A DNA stretch of 40,669 nt from Aneurinibacillus danicus (GCF_007991215.1 NZ_BJXX01000143.1:1-40669), one strand, 5' to 3'; counted from the first letter of the stretch, positions 1 through 9,879 are shown. A program made the numbers and translations. Notes: generated from the sequence alone by a model not told the origin.

Positions 1-221
1 GTTCTGTTTTGGGATGTGCTTTGAACAACGCATGAACATGATCTTGATTGTGATTCCATTCTAGCAATGTGATATTGTATTTCTCACCAATATCCATAAA
101 CATCTATCTGCTTTGCTTTTTCAGATACAGCCGTGTTGATTACCTTACGACGATACTTAATCACTAGCACGAGATGATAATTCAGACTGAACACCGAATG
201 ATTATTACTGTCTAATTTCAT
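1..221 (-). pseudogene. tnpA: IS200/IS605 Y1 transposase tnpA, 5' part, frameshifted and cut by window edge
   Basis: Reading leftward from the ATG at 221, the frame starts MKLDSNNHSVFSLNYHLV and continues with VIKYRRKVI, which is the N-terminus of the small Y1 (HUH) transposases of IS200/IS605 elements. After about 40 codons it hits a TGA at 84-86. In the next frame from about position 105 the family sequence resumes (MDIGEKYNITLLEWNHNQDHVHAL), including the His-hydrophobic-His pair of the metal site. One frameshift therefore separates the halves; the catalytic Tyr would lie outside the window. An AAAAGGAT ribosome binding site precedes the ATG. The frameshift could also be a sequencing error, so inactivity is likely but not certain. 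Confidence 0.85.
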
Positions 222-272
222 GTGAAATCAATCCTTTTAACTAGTAAGACTGATTATACAACAAGAAACAAA

Positions 273-354
273 AAAGGCAAATGTTCAGAACAAATGCCTT
301 TCGGCTAACGCCAAACCGAAATTCACCACCCACTTAGCTGACGCTTGAAGTGGG
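273..354. repeat. Hairpin-bearing left end of the IS200/IS605 element
   Basis: Two imperfect palindromes lie just upstream of tnpA. The first has arms AAAGGCA (273-279) and TGCCTTT (295-301), with inner arms TGTTC/GAACA. The second has arms CCCACTT (329-335) and AAGTGGG (348-354), followed by AGTACT. Subterminal hairpins of this kind are the sites bound by Y1 transposases. The right-hand one, ending in GAAGTGGGAGTACT-like sequence, resembles known IS605-type ends. The element border is probably near 360, about 40 bp from the gatB terminator, so insertion was downstream of gatB. Confidence 0.6.
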
Positions 355-403
355 AGTACTCTTTCAAAAGACTGATAGAATTGCTACTTTCATTTTTTAC
401 AAC

Positions 404-440
404 AAAAAGGGGTTGTCCCATAACCGATGGACAACCCTTT
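404..440 (-). terminator. Rho-independent terminator of gatCAB
   Basis: Arms GGGTTGTCC (410-418) and GGACAACCC (429-437) form a 9-bp stem with a 10-nt loop. Read leftward the stem is followed by a run of five U (A tract 404-408). It lies 15 bp past the gatB stop codon. Confidence 0.92.
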
Positions 441-454
441 CTTTATACTGCAAA

Positions 455-1888
455 CTATAGCTTGCTCAGCGCATCGCGCAGCAGTTGGTTCACCACGCCC
501 GGGTTTGCTTTCCCTTTGGACGCTTTCATAACCTGGCCAACCAGAGCTCCGATCGCCTTCTCTTTACCGGCTTTGAAATCCTCCACAGCCTGCGGATTTT
601 TGGCGATGACTTCATCCACCATCTGCTTAATCGCGCCTTCGTCGCTAATCTGGACAAGACCCTTCTCTTCAACAATCTTCTCCGGATCTTTTCCGGACTC
701 CACCATTTCCTTGAAGACTTTCTTGGCAATGCTGTTGCTGATGGTGCCTTTTTCGATCAGCTTAATCATCTGACCCAGGCTTTCCGGTGTCATCTGAATG
801 TCTTTCATTTCTTTTTCGTTGGCGTTTAAATATCCAATTAGATCGCCCATAAGCCAGTTGGCCACCGACTTGGCATCAGCGCCCGTCTGTACGGCAGCAT
901 CAAAGAAATCAGAAATGTCTTTGGACATCGTGATAACGCCTGCGTCATATTCCGGCAGACCGAATTCGGACATGTAGCGCTGTCTACGCGCATCCGGCAA
1001 CTCCGGAATGGTGGCGCGAATTTCTTCCACCCATTCACGGCTGATTTTTAGCTTAATGAGATCCGGATCCGGGAAATAGCGGTAGTCGTGCGCTTCTTCC
1101 TTGCCGCGCATCGATACGGTGCGGCCCTTCGCTTCGTCCCAGCGCCGGGTCTCCTGCACCACTTCGCCGCCTTCGCGCAGAATATCGGCCTGACGCACCT
1201 CTTCATATTCGAGTCCGCGTTGCACGTTACGGAACGAGTTTACATTTTTTAATTCGGCACGAATACCGTACTCTTTCTGACCTACCGGACGAAGACTAAT
1301 ATTAGCATCACAGCGCAAAGAGCCTTCTTCCATTTTCAGATCAGATATTTCACAATACTGTAAAATCGCTTTTAATTTTTCCAGAAAAATACGCGCTTCT
1401 TCCGGGGAACGAAGATCCGGTTCTGATACGATTTCCAGCAAGGGCGTTCCGACACGATTGTAGTCTACCAGAGACGCATATCCGCTTGCCGCATGCATTA
1501 GCTTGCCCGCGTCCTCTTCCAACTGGATACGCGTAATACCGATATGTTTTGTCTCACCGTTCACTTCGATATCTACCCGGCCGTTCTTGCCGATGGCTTT
1601 GTCAAGCTGGGAAATCTGATATGCTTTTGGCAAATCAGGATAAAAATAATTCTTCCGGTCAAATACGCTTTCTTCCGCAATTTCACAGTTTAGCGCAAGT
1701 GCCGCTTTCATTGCATATTCTACCGCTCGCTTATTCAATACGGGCAAAACGCCCGGATGCCCCAAACAAATCGGGCACGTATGCGTATTAGGCGGCGCCC
1801 CGAATTCGGTGGAGCAGCCGCAGAAAATTTTCGATTTCGTGGATAGCTCGACGTGAATCTCCAGCCCAATGACGGTTTCGAATTCCAT
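455..1888 (-). CDS. gatB: Aspartyl/glutamyl-tRNA(Asn/Gln) amidotransferase subunit B
   Basis: GatB is the kinase and tRNA-binding subunit of GatCAB. It phosphorylates the side chain of misacylated Glu-tRNA(Gln) or Asp-tRNA(Asn), which is then amidated with ammonia passed from GatA. The 477-residue length is normal. It opens with METV-type sequence [13 protein letters not shown], followed by the Cys-rich segment FCGCSTEFG...CPICLGHPG (about residues 22-48), which forms the zinc site in relatives with four cysteines. The cradle motif [16 protein letters not shown] follows at about 80. The C-terminal third is the YqeY-like helical tRNA-binding tail, ending in [13 protein letters not shown]. The ATG has an AAGGGGG site. 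It is the last gene of gatC-gatA-gatB, 14 bp after gatA. Confidence 0.98.
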   Translation of the reverse strand: MEFETVIGLEIHVELSTKSKIFCGCSTEFGAPPNTHTCPICLGHPGVLPVLNKRAVEYAMKAALALNCEIAEESVFDRKNYFYPDLPKAYQISQLDKAIGKNGRVDIEVNGETKHIGITRIQLEEDAGKLMHAASGYASLVDYNRVGTPLLEIVSEPDLRSPEEARIFLEKLKAILQYCEISDLKMEEGSLRCDANISLRPVGQKEYGIRAELKNVNSFRNVQRGLEYEEVRQADILREGGEVVQETRRWDEAKGRTVSMRGKEEAHDYRYFPDPDLIKLKISREWVEEIRATIPELPDARRQRYMSEFGLPEYDAGVITMSKDISDFFDAAVQTGADAKSVANWLMGDLIGYLNANEKEMKDIQMTPESLGQMIKLIEKGTISNSIAKKVFKEMVESGKDPEKIVEEKGLVQISDEGAIKQMVDEVIAKNPQAVEDFKAGKEKAIGALVGQVMKASKGKANPGVVNQLLRDALSKL

Positions 1889-1902
1889 GGTTCCGTACCC
1901 CC

Positions 1903-3363
1903 TTACAGCTCAGGACGAGCCTTGTGATAGTCTGTATTTTGCTCATAGGCATGCGCGACGCGCAGAATCGTGGACTCGTCAAACGCTTTCCCGATAATCT
2001 GCAGTCCGATCGGCAGGCCGTTGCTCGCAAAGCCGCAAGGCACGCTGATGGCCGGAATGCCGGCCAGGTTCACCGGAATGGTGCAGATGTCTTCTAAATA
2101 CATCGTCAGCGGGTCATTGACTTTCTCGCCGATCTTGAACGCGGTCGTCGGCGCGGTCGGTCCGATGATCACGTCGTATTTCTTAAATACTTCGTCGAAG
2201 TCATGTTTAATCAGCGTACGCACCTGCTGCGCTTTCTTATAATACGCATCATAATAGCCGGAGCTTAGCGCGTACGTTCCCAGCATAATACGGCGCTTTA
2301 CCTCCGCACCCAGGCCCTGGCTGCGGGTCTCACGGTACATTTCAATCAGATTCTCCGCGTTGTCCGCACGTACACCGTAGCGCACACCGTCATAACGCGC
2401 CAGGTTGGAAGACGCTTCAGAAGGTGCAAGAATGTAGTAGGTCGGTACTGCATATTCCGTATGCGGCAGCGTTACTTCTTCGACGACTGCGCCGAGTCCT
2501 TCCAGCACTTTCAGCGCCGCGTTTATTTTCTCTTTTACTTCCGGATCGATGCCCTCACCCATCAGCTCTTTCGGTACACCGATACGCATGCCTTTTATGT
2601 CACCGTCGAGCGCGGAGATGTAATCCGGAATGTCTACTTCAGCGGACGTAGAATCAAACGGATCATGTGCGGCAATCGCCTGCAGTACATAGGCGGCGTC
2701 TTCCACATTCTTCGTGATCGGTCCGATTTGGTCCAGAGAAGACGCGAACGCCACGAGTCCAAAGCGGGACACAAGACCATATGTCGGCTTCAGCCCCACT
2801 ACGCCACAGTAAGCAGCAGGCTGGCGAATCGATCCGCCTGTATCGGAGCCGAGAGTGAAATAGACCTGTCTGGCCGCCACAGCCGCAGCCGAGCCGCCGC
2901 TGGAACCGCCCGGCACATAATCAAGGTTCCAGGGGTTGTATGTATTATGGAAGCCGGAGTTTTCCGTCGAGCCGCCCATGGCGAATTCATCCATATTCAG
3001 CTTTCCGATCATGACAGACTGGGCCGCATGCAAACGGTCCATCACGCTGGCGTTGTAGATTGGATTGTAATTGGCCAACAGCTTGCTGGCACATGTAGTG
3101 GTTACGTTCCGGGTTACAATGTTGTCTTTGATCCCTGCAGGCAGACCAAACAGCAATCCTTTCTCTTCGCCGCGGGATTGCTGCTCGTCCAATTCTTTGG
3201 CGCGGTTGCGCGCATTTTCTTCGTCAAATGAGATAAAGGCTTTTACTTTACCCTCCGTTTGGCTGATGCGCTTAAAAGAAGCGTTTACCAAATCGGATAC
3301 CGTGATTTCTCCTTTATCGAGTTCGGTATGTAAGTCCGCTAGTTTTTTATCAAATAAAGACAC
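1903..3363 (-). CDS. gatA: Aspartyl/glutamyl-tRNA amidotransferase subunit A (glutaminase)
   Basis: GatA is the amidase-signature glutaminase of GatCAB; it releases ammonia from glutamine for transamidation on GatB. The 486-residue protein shows the full Ser-cisSer-Lys triad: Lys79 in PAGIKDN, cis-Ser154 in PGGSSGGSA and nucleophile Ser178 in [11 protein letters not shown]. These positions equal those I recall for Staphylococcus aureus GatA. The downstream [13 protein letters not shown] block of the family is also present. It lies 18 bp after gatC and 14 bp before gatB, with the same orientation, so the three subunits are co-transcribed. The start is the ATG giving [11 protein letters not shown], preceded by an AAAGGGGG-type site. 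Confidence 0.98.
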   Translation of the reverse strand: MSLFDKKLADLHTELDKGEITVSDLVNASFKRISQTEGKVKAFISFDEENARNRAKELDEQQSRGEEKGLLFGLPAGIKDNIVTRNVTTTCASKLLANYNPIYNASVMDRLHAAQSVMIGKLNMDEFAMGGSTENSGFHNTYNPWNLDYVPGGSSGGSAAAVAARQVYFTLGSDTGGSIRQPAAYCGVVGLKPTYGLVSRFGLVAFASSLDQIGPITKNVEDAAYVLQAIAAHDPFDSTSAEVDIPDYISALDGDIKGMRIGVPKELMGEGIDPEVKEKINAALKVLEGLGAVVEEVTLPHTEYAVPTYYILAPSEASSNLARYDGVRYGVRADNAENLIEMYRETRSQGLGAEVKRRIMLGTYALSSGYYDAYYKKAQQVRTLIKHDFDEVFKKYDVIIGPTAPTTAFKIGEKVNDPLTMYLEDICTIPVNLAGIPAISVPCGFASNGLPIGLQIIGKAFDESTILRVAHAYEQNTDYHKARPEL

Positions 3364-3381
3364 GTGTTCGTCCCCCTTTCT

Positions 3382-3672
3382 CTATTCCATTACAGCCGGT
3401 ACTTTGAACTGTCCGTCTTCTTCGTCCGGTGCATTGCGCAGAGCTTCTTCACGATCTGCGGACGGACGCACTTCGTCGTCGCGCATGACGTTATATACAT
3501 CAAGCACGTGGCTGGTCGGAGGCACATTGGTCGTATCCAGTTCATTCAGTTTCCCTGCGAATTCAAGAATGCTGTTCAACTGCTCTGTATATTTTACCGC
3601 TTCCTCTTCGGTAAGGTTTAAGCGGGCGAGTTTCGCTACATATTCCACCTCATCACGCGAAATTGCGCTCAT
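3382..3672 (-). CDS. gatC: Aspartyl/glutamyl-tRNA amidotransferase subunit C
   Basis: GatC is the small belt subunit that wraps GatA and GatB and stabilises the complex. The protein has 96 residues, normal for the family, with the conserved N-terminal [18 protein letters not shown] and the central [14 protein letters not shown]...VMRDDEV segment. An AGGAGGTGG site precedes the ATG. It is first in the operon. Its leader (3673 to about 3830) holds another AGGAGG sequence at 3787-3793 (minus strand) with no convincing open frame behind it, and I could not assign a promoter. Confidence 0.97.
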   Translation of the reverse strand: MSAISRDEVEYVAKLARLNLTEEEAVKYTEQLNSILEFAGKLNELDTTNVPPTSHVLDVYNVMRDDEVRPSADREEALRNAPDEEDGQFKVPAVME

Positions 3673-3862
3673 GGTTCCACCTCCTGATTTTCCTGGCTTT
3701 TTCCGCCCTGCTACGCTCTTCTGAGGCGGACAAACCTAGATAAAATCATACCAAAGAAACTATACAGCCGCAACTGAGCCAGTCTCACCTCCTGTCGTTT
3801 TCATGAATCGCATTCTATTTTTATAATTTTCAAAATATTAAACTTTGCTCTAATAAACAATA

Positions 3863-3888
3863 TAAGAGCTGTGAAAATTTACCGATAT
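3863..3888 (+). promoter_or_regulatory. Sigma-D-like (motility sigma) promoter for the chemoreceptor
   Basis: TAAG (3863-3866), 14 bp, then ACCGATAT (3881-3888). The B. subtilis sigma-D consensus is TAAA-N14-15-GCCGATAT, so both elements deviate at one base. It lies 68 bp upstream of the chemoreceptor ATG, on its strand, which fits the flagellar/chemotaxis regulon. Confidence 0.75.
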
Positions 3889-3956
3889 ACATTTATATAA
3901 ACAAAATAAAAAATGCTAGGCAAAAAGTCTGACAAGAAAGGTGAGCTGTATAAGAA

Positions 3957-6005
3957 ATGAAGTTCCGAAGCATTAAAGCACGTACTCTTGTATCTCTACT
4001 TCCCACATTTGTAGTCGTTCTGTTATTTATGACATTGTTTACGTACTTTTACAGTACATCTTTGATGAACCGGCAAATCGAAGATAAGATGAACGAACAG
4101 CTACGGGGTCTTAGTTCCGCTATCGAAAAAGATCTAGTAGCCCATAAAAAGATTCCAGAATTGCTCGCCCGCAGCATAGAATTCTCCTCTCCTTCTATTA
4201 CGAAAGAACAGTACGCGGCCATTCTGAAAAACGCGCTCGGCTCAAATGCCGAAACTTTCGCTGTCGGCGTGTTCTTTGAACCTTACAAGTACCGTTCAGA
4301 TGTGAAATATTTCTCTTTGTACGCCTTTCGGAAAGACGGGAAAATCGAGGTCACGGAAGAGTTCAGCAATCCGGAATATAATTATCCGAATACGGATTGG
4401 TATAAAACAGGCAAAGCTAGCAAACAGCCGACCGTCTATACCGATCCTTATTTCGATTCAATCACCAAGATTTCCATGGTCACTGTCAGCGTACCGTTTT
4501 ACAGCAGCAGTCATGAATTTCTTGGTATCATTACATGCGACATCGATCTGTCCAGTCTGCAGAAGCTAATCGGACAAACGAAGGTCGGCGAGACGGGCCG
4601 GGCATTCCTGCTTGATAGCAAAGGAACCTATCTGGCGGATGCGGACCCGAATAAAATGATGAAGATGAACATTAAAAACGATCCGAATGCTTCGCTTGCC
4701 CAGGCTTCCTCCCGTCTGACATCTGAAAAAAGCGGAATGGTTACTTATGCAGGCGAAAAAGGAACGAACCGGATCTATTATCACACCGTTCCGGAGAACG
4801 GTTGGATACTTTCGCTGGTCATACCGGAAAGCGAAATGTTCGCTCCTGTTCGCTCCCTGGTCAACGCACTCACTATAGCTGCTGTTCTCTCTATCATTAT
4901 TGCAGTCGTTATCATTCTGCTGTACAGCCGCTATATTACAAGCAACATTAGGCGCGTCAACGAATTATCGGAAGCGATGTCGGGCGGAGACTTCACACAC
5001 CATATCGAAGTGAAAACAGCGGACGAATTCGGCCAGATGTTCCGCAATTTCAACTCGATGAATGACACGCTTCGGAACACGATGGGACAAATCGTCTCCC
5101 ATACTCACCAGGTTGCCTCCACTTCTGAGCAGTTGACCGCGGGTTCCGAGCAAACCAGCAAAGCGGCGGAACAAATTACGGAGTCCATGATGGAGGTCGC
5201 CAGCGGTACCGAACAGCAGGCCTCTATCGTCGACGATGCAAGAAACATCGTATCTGATATCACAGACAGCATGGACAAAATAGCCGAAGGTATCCAAAAG
5301 GTAAATGAACGATCCATGGTAACTGCGGAGAAAGCAGAAAACGGAAATCGCAATGCCAGAGAAGTAACCGAACAGATGAATCATATTTATCAGCAGGTAG
5401 AAGAGCTGGCGGCTGCCGTGCACTCACTCGGAAAAAAATCCGAAGAAATTGACCATATTGTAGCACTTATCACCTCTATCTCCGAGCAAACCAACCTGCT
5501 GGCATTGAACGCGGCGATTGAAGCGGCCAGAGCAGGCGAGCACGGCAGAGGCTTCTCGATCGTAGCGGATGAAGTGCGTAAGCTCGCAGAACAATCGGCT
5601 CAATCAGCAAGCCAAATCAGCCGCCTAATCGTCGAGATCCAGCAGGAGATGCACAATGCGGTTGAAGTAACGAATGAGACAAACACGGAGGTTAAGCAGG
5701 GCATCGTCATGGCGGACAGCGCTTCAAGCTCTTTTGAAGATATACTGCAAGCGGCAGAAGAAGTGTTTGCCCATGTAAAGGACGTGAACCACATCGTAAG
5801 ACAGATGGATGCGAAAAAGAACAAAATGACGGAGGCAGTAAACCGTATTTCGCAAATTTCCGAACAAACAGCAGGACTGACCCAGGGTGTAGCGGCAGCG
5901 GCGGAAGAACAGAACGCTGCGATGGAAGAAATCTCTTCCGCTTCGCATACCCTCACAAAAATGGCAGAGGAATTAAACGATTTAATGAGTAAATTTAAAG
6001 TCTAA
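3957..6005 (+). CDS. Methyl-accepting chemotaxis protein with dCache sensor
   Basis: Transmembrane chemoreceptor of 682 residues, controlling CheA through CheW. Order: TM helix 1 at about 10-33; extracellular dCache-type domain at about 40-300, with NTDWYKTG...VYTDPYFDS and a second lobe [19 protein letters not shown] helix 2 at about 303-325; HAMP at about 325-380; then the long cytoplasmic coiled coil with the signalling tip [20 protein letters not shown] at about 505-525, followed by [18 protein letters not shown]. The dCache fold usually binds amino acids or other small metabolites; the ligand cannot be read here. It is a single-gene unit with an AAAGGTGAG site 11 bp before the ATG and a sigma-D-like promoter. 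It is adjacent to, but divergent in regulation from, the sigma-54 catabolic cluster. Confidence 0.96.
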   Translation: MKFRSIKARTLVSLLPTFVVVLLFMTLFTYFYSTSLMNRQIEDKMNEQLRGLSSAIEKDLVAHKKIPELLARSIEFSSPSITKEQYAAILKNALGSNAETFAVGVFFEPYKYRSDVKYFSLYAFRKDGKIEVTEEFSNPEYNYPNTDWYKTGKASKQPTVYTDPYFDSITKISMVTVSVPFYSSSHEFLGIITCDIDLSSLQKLIGQTKVGETGRAFLLDSKGTYLADADPNKMMKMNIKNDPNASLAQASSRLTSEKSGMVTYAGEKGTNRIYYHTVPENGWILSLVIPESEMFAPVRSLVNALTIAAVLSIIIAVVIILLYSRYITSNIRRVNELSEAMSGGDFTHHIEVKTADEFGQMFRNFNSMNDTLRNTMGQIVSHTHQVASTSEQLTAGSEQTSKAAEQITESMMEVASGTEQQASIVDDARNIVSDITDSMDKIAEGIQKVNERSMVTAEKAENGNRNAREVTEQMNHIYQQVEELAAAVHSLGKKSEEIDHIVALITSISEQTNLLALNAAIEAARAGEHGRGFSIVADEVRKLAEQSAQSASQISRLIVEIQQEMHNAVEVTNETNTEVKQGIVMADSASSSFEDILQAAEEVFAHVKDVNHIVRQMDAKKNKMTEAVNRISQISEQTAGLTQGVAAAAEEQNAAMEEISSASHTLTKMAEELNDLMSKFKV

Positions 6006-6073
6006 CGCGTCTTCTCGTCCCTTCATATGCATGCACCAGGGAAGTCGTTCCTACGGTAAAAAATATCTATCAC

Positions 6074-6180
6074 TTAGGCGCCGAGCAATCGGCGTCCTTC
6101 ATTTTCAAAGTTGATGGCGGCGTTTTTGTTCCGGTCATGTTCGACGATGAGGTGGTGAACGGAATACTCGTTCGTTCCCG
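6074..6180 (-). pseudogene. C-terminal remnant of an IS605/IS1341-type tnpB
   Basis: Reading leftward, a frame ending at the TAA at 6074-6076 encodes about 34 residues containing HDRNKNAAIN, then FENEG, RRLLGA and stop. This matches the CGxxHDRDxNAAINI...EGLRLL tail of TnpB nucleases. No upstream TnpB sequence (RuvC motifs, zinc finger CxxC) is visible beyond about 6180. Just past the stop, positions 6041-6052 hold a small GGAA/TTCC hairpin of the sort found near the right end and guide-RNA region of these elements. The rest of 6006-6335 is A+T-rich and holds only the terminator at 6280. Confidence 0.65.
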
Positions 6181-6279
6181 TATCATCAATTGTATTTTTA
6201 GTTTATATCCTGCGATAAATCAATAATTTTCTGTATTTTTGTCCTAAGACACTAATTCTTTCTAAACTCTTTTATACTT

Positions 6280-6315
6280 TAAAATAAATAGGCTGTCAAG
6301 ATTTCTCGACAGCCT
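6280..6315 (-). terminator. Terminator of the sigma-54-dependent cluster
   Basis: AGGCTGTC (6290-6297) pairs perfectly with GACAGCCT (6308-6315). Read leftward it is followed by ATTTATTTTAAAG. It lies 20 bp past the stop of the cyclase-family gene and closes the operon. Confidence 0.8.
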
Positions 6316-6335
6316 GAAAAGTCTATCCTGCTCCT

Positions 6336-6989
6336 TTACCCGATCTTCATCGCTACCGCTCTAACAGGTGAACCGTCTGACCCTATAATTCGTAAAGGAA
6401 AGGCGCTTATGAGAGGATTCGGGAAATCAATCGCCCCGAAATTAGTCAAATTCTCCGCAATAATTCCATTTACCTCAGCTACTGCATCATGGACGGGAAA
6501 TTCAGTACCTCCTGTCCGATCTATATTTATTGTATCTATGAAAAACGTACGAATCCCTCTTCTAATCATTTCATGAATTACATCTATATGAACGTACGGG
6601 TGACGGAAAAACTTTTCCTCTCCTGCATATTGCGACCATCCCGTATGAAACAGCACGATTTTTCCGGGAGCCAGCTGATCCAGGTAAGGCTCAACATCCT
6701 GTAGTGTAATCTCTTCCTCTTCCCCTTTTCCTGTTACCGGGATGACTACGCCTGTTCCGACAAATAAACGCAGATCAGATTCATCAATACGTTGACCTTC
6801 ATTACTGAAGTGGTAAGGAGCATCTACATGGGAACCTGTTTGTGAACCAAGGTGCACATAATGTAAATTGTACCCTTCGTTTTCTAACGTTGTAGCTACA
6901 CTAATATTCGGCTCAGGATCTCCGGGATAGATAGGGGTATCATTCGTTAACGGGAGGGATAAATCAACAATTTTATCGATCTTAATCAT
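6336..6989 (-). CDS. Cyclase-family (kynurenine formamidase-like) metal hydrolase
   Basis: Protein of 217 residues of the cyclase/arylformamidase family (Pfam Cyclase, PF04199), metal-dependent enzymes that hydrolyse amides, lactams or N-formyl groups. The N-terminus VDLSLPLTNDTPIYPGDP and the metal-site segment GSQTGSHVDAPYHF (about 49-62, family motif HxGTHxDxPxH) are present. The first His of the motif is replaced by Ser-Gln, a substitution seen in some members. GVVIP, FHTGWS and DTINIDR blocks follow. It is the last gene of the ureohydrolase-ALDH-permease operon, 46 bp after the permease, with a GAGG site. Its substrate is unknown; a role in opening or deacylating the imported compound is an inference. 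Kynurenine metabolism is unlikely because no other kyn gene is nearby. Confidence 0.85.
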   Translation of the reverse strand: MIKIDKIVDLSLPLTNDTPIYPGDPEPNISVATTLENEGYNLHYVHLGSQTGSHVDAPYHFSNEGQRIDESDLRLFVGTGVVIPVTGKGEEEEITLQDVEPYLDQLAPGKIVLFHTGWSQYAGEEKFFRHPYVHIDVIHEMIRRGIRTFFIDTINIDRTGGTEFPVHDAVAEVNGIIAENLTNFGAIDFPNPLISAFPLRIIGSDGSPVRAVAMKIG

Positions 6990-7035
6990 AATATGGCCTC
7001 GCTTTCTGCATGGTATGCATATGAATTAGTGTTTC

Positions 7036-8400
7036 TTATACTGCTTCCGATTCTTTGTTCTCTTCAGGTACTACAGCCTTTCTTGCAACTTTCATTAGCC
7101 CTGCGTAAACCACGCATGTTAACAGGAAGGTTAGTATTGTCGTTCCGGAAATAGGATGTACGTAAGAGAAATAATAGGCGAATACAGCCCCAATAATAAA
7201 AGAAATGTAAGCAACATAATTAATCCCATTCGAATACCAGTAAAGTTTGTTCTCACCGGAAATAATTTCGGAAGCATCATAATGCTTGCGTTTAAGAATG
7301 TAGTAATCTATGAGCATAATCGCAACAACCGGGATAAAAAGACTTCCAATCATCAAGAGGAATCCCTGAAAATTGGTAAGCAGCCAATCCTTAAGCAATG
7401 CTCCGAATATACAAATAACACCTAATATTAGCACAATTTTTTTGAAATGATGCTGCTTAAAGATGGCCAAATAAGACATCGTTGCACTATATAAGACCAT
7501 TGTATTCGTCGATAAAACGGAAATGAAAATAACCAGTGCCGCGGCAAAACCAAAAACAGGGTTAAAATGTCCAATTAAAACAGTTGGATCATACGTCCGT
7601 GTGATATGATTCAATACCGAAAACCCGGACACGGTTGCCCCAAGTACCATCGCAATAATGGTTGAGACACTAAACCCGAGATAGGTCCCCACCATACCGA
7701 CCTTTTCCGTTTTACAATAGCGGTTATGGTCACTTACCATAAGCATCCACGAGAATACGGTTGCAATTACAATATCAAAGGCCGCCGAGACGGTAATAGA
7801 AGGATTATCCATTACAGTCATTCTGATTAAATTTCCTACATCAAATGTAATAAACATGTAGCCGAAAACGATTACAACCAAGACCACCATGAAAGACACG
7901 ATGAATTTTTCCGTTGTCTCTATTACCCGGTGTCCATACATGGCCATCAGAACTACAAGCGCTTCAGTCAGAATCGTAAAGAGATTAATATTGCTATATC
8001 CTGTCAAATAGGATATAGCTTCATTAAGGCTCAAAGCCCCCATATATGCCTGAATCCAGCTCCAGCCTATAAGTACAATAGTGTTCACAGCGGTAGGCAG
8101 TACCGCCCCGCGCTGCCCGAAGGCTCCGCGGGCCAGTGCCATAGTGGATAAGCCGGTACGCGTTCCGATATTTCCCATAAGGATCAATGGTATTGTTCCA
8201 AGGAGTGTTCCAAGTATAATTACAATGAGGGCTGTCGAATACGTCATATCCGGAACGAACAGCATTCCGGTGAATACGGTGGTCACTACAACGTTAGATC
8301 CCAGCCAAAGAAAAAAAGTAGAAAATAAGCTCATTGTCCTTTCATTTGCAGAAATCGGGCTCATGCTATCATGACTTATTGTTTCAGTCGAATTTGACAT
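7036..8400 (-). CDS. NCS1-family permease (purine/cytosine permease-like)
   Basis: Integral membrane protein of 454 residues with about 12 hydrophobic segments, in the nucleobase:cation symporter-1 family (CodB/PucI/Mhp1 relatives). Family features include the N-terminal SANERTMSLFSTFFLWLGSNVV, the GTRTGLSTMALARGAFG block at about 80-97 and WSWIQAYMGA at about 115. Members import cytosine, allantoin, hydantoins, purines or vitamins with Na+ or H+. The substrate here should be that of the neighbouring ureohydrolase/dehydrogenase, perhaps a guanidino or ureido compound (inference). It starts 12 bp after the ALDH stop, so coupling is likely, with a GGGAGAGG site. The C-terminus is short and charged (EENKESEAV). 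Confidence 0.9.
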   Translation of the reverse strand: MSNSTETISHDSMSPISANERTMSLFSTFFLWLGSNVVVTTVFTGMLFVPDMTYSTALIVIILGTLLGTIPLILMGNIGTRTGLSTMALARGAFGQRGAVLPTAVNTIVLIGWSWIQAYMGALSLNEAISYLTGYSNINLFTILTEALVVLMAMYGHRVIETTEKFIVSFMVVLVVIVFGYMFITFDVGNLIRMTVMDNPSITVSAAFDIVIATVFSWMLMVSDHNRYCKTEKVGMVGTYLGFSVSTIIAMVLGATVSGFSVLNHITRTYDPTVLIGHFNPVFGFAAALVIFISVLSTNTMVLYSATMSYLAIFKQHHFKKIVLILGVICIFGALLKDWLLTNFQGFLLMIGSLFIPVVAIMLIDYYILKRKHYDASEIISGENKLYWYSNGINYVAYISFIIGAVFAYYFSYVHPISGTTILTFLLTCVVYAGLMKVARKAVVPEENKESEAV

Positions 8401-8412
8401 GCTATCCTCTCC

Positions 8413-9879
8413 CTATGTTGCAGAATACCAACCAACTTTTTGAAGCTGTGAATTCATATTAATATGCTTTGGTTCCGTAAAAGCAGCTAATCCATATGGT
8501 CCAAGCTCACGTCCAATGCCACTTTGTTTAAAACCGCCCCATGCCGTTTCTACATGAGGTGTATGGTACCCATTTATCCAGATCGTTCCTGCCTGGACAC
8601 GGTTAGCCACACGATTTGCCCGCTCTATATCCTGGCTTAAAATACCGGCAGCCAGACCATATTTTGTGCCATTTGCTAAAGCAATCGCCTCTTCTTCATC
8701 ATGGAAAGATTGAACCGTAATAACAGGGCCGAATATTTCTTCCTGCACGATTCTCATCTCTTGATTCACATCAGTAAATACAGCAGGAGTAATGTAGTAC
8801 CCATCTTCCCCCTGAATTCGCGTTCCGCCTGTAAACAGCGTTGCTCCCTCTGAAATCCCGAGCTGAATGTATTGCTCGATTTTCTTAAGATGGTCTAAGC
8901 TGATTACAGGCCCCATTTCTGTGGCTTCCTCCAGCGGTTTTCCAATGCGAATATGAGCAAGTCTATCAGAAAGTCTTTTCAAAAACTCCTGTTCTAGCTC
9001 GTTATGAACCAATATCCTGGAAGACGCAACGCATACCTGGCCCTGATTGAAAAATGCTCCAAAGAGTGCCCAGTCTACTGCAATTTCTACGTCTGCATCC
9101 TCAAAAATTATCAACGGAGATTTGCCTCCCAATTCAAGCGAGACACGCTTCAATGTTTTTGCGCATTCCTGATAAATTCTTCTTCCTGTTTCAGCTCCAC
9201 CCGTAAATGAAACTTTATTAACACTCTCGTGACTTACAAGCGGTTGGCCAACCGCCGCCCCATCCCCTAATACAAGGTTAAAGACACCGTCCGGCATTCC
9301 TGCCTCTTCAATTAATGCTGCCAGCTTTACAAAGGAAAGAGGAGTAATCTCCGATGGCTTGAATACGATTGTATTCCCTGCTGCCAAAGCAGGCGCCAGC
9401 TTCCATATGCCAAGAAGCAGCGGAAAATTCCAGGGAACAATCAGTGCGCATACACCAATTGGCTCTTCGTGTATACGGCTGGTTGTTCCATCTTCCATCT
9501 CTTTTTGCCACACATCACGAGACTCTACCAGATTGGCATAATAGCGGATGCACGTTACACTATCCATAATATCCAGGCGGGATTCGCGAATCGGCTTACC
9601 TGTATTCCGGCTTTCTACTTGAGCAAATTCCTCTGCTGAAGCTTCCAATAAATCAGCAAGCTTATAAAGAAGAGCTACACGAAGCTTTGCATTTACAGGC
9701 CATTCCGTTGTTTCAAATGCAATTTTCGCTGCCAGTACCGCCTCATGCACCTGCTCCGATGAGGCTTCTGCTACTTCAGCAAGGGCCGATCCGGTAGAGG
9801 GATCGATAAGCGTGCGTCTGTTTCCCCTCCCCTCTACCCACTTTCCATTCATATACATTCGAAAATTGTTCTGGGACAT
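8413..9879 (-). CDS. NAD(P)-dependent aldehyde dehydrogenase
   Basis: Soluble dehydrogenase of 488 residues oxidising an aldehyde to the acid. Catalytic features: Asn151 in PWNF, the nucleotide-binding FTGGAETGR (about 225-233), general base Glu249 in SLELGGKSP and nucleophile Cys283 in NQGQVCVASSRI. Overall it looks like betaine-aldehyde or gamma-(guanidino)butyraldehyde dehydrogenases, but substrate cannot be fixed from sequence. The ATG at 9879 is chosen over an in-frame ATG at 9927 because AAAGGAGA lies 8 bp upstream and MSQNNFRMYMNGKWVEG is the usual N-terminus. It follows the ureohydrolase by 77 bp. Next to a guanidinobutyrase-like enzyme, a plausible sequence is 4-guanidinobutyraldehyde to 4-guanidinobutyrate to GABA plus urea (inference). 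Confidence 0.93.
   Translation of the reverse strand: MSQNNFRMYMNGKWVEGRGNRRTLIDPSTGSALAEVAEASSEQVHEAVLAAKIAFETTEWPVNAKLRVALLYKLADLLEASAEEFAQVESRNTGKPIRESRLDIMDSVTCIRYYANLVESRDVWQKEMEDGTTSRIHEEPIGVCALIVPWNFPLLLGIWKLAPALAAGNTIVFKPSEITPLSFVKLAALIEEAGMPDGVFNLVLGDGAAVGQPLVSHESVNKVSFTGGAETGRRIYQECAKTLKRVSLELGGKSPLIIFEDADVEIAVDWALFGAFFNQGQVCVASSRILVHNELEQEFLKRLSDRLAHIRIGKPLEEATEMGPVISLDHLKKIEQYIQLGISEGATLFTGGTRIQGEDGYYITPAVFTDVNQEMRIVQEEIFGPVITVQSFHDEEEAIALANGTKYGLAAGILSQDIERANRVANRVQAGTIWINGYHTPHVETAWGGFKQSGIGRELGPYGLAAFTEPKHINMNSQLQKVGWYSAT

Noticed and set aside
273-301. Hairpin as a terminator
   Set aside because: No U tract on either side; its position in front of tnpA fits an IS200/IS605 end hairpin better.
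2461-3231. 256-codon open frame on the plus strand opposite gatA
   Set aside because: It is the antisense shadow of gatA, with an unnatural Arg/His-rich composition and no ribosome site.
3787-3793. AGGAGG-like sequence on the minus strand in the gatC leader
   Set aside because: The only frames behind it start at TTG or GTG, run about 20 codons and resemble nothing; too weak to call a leader peptide.
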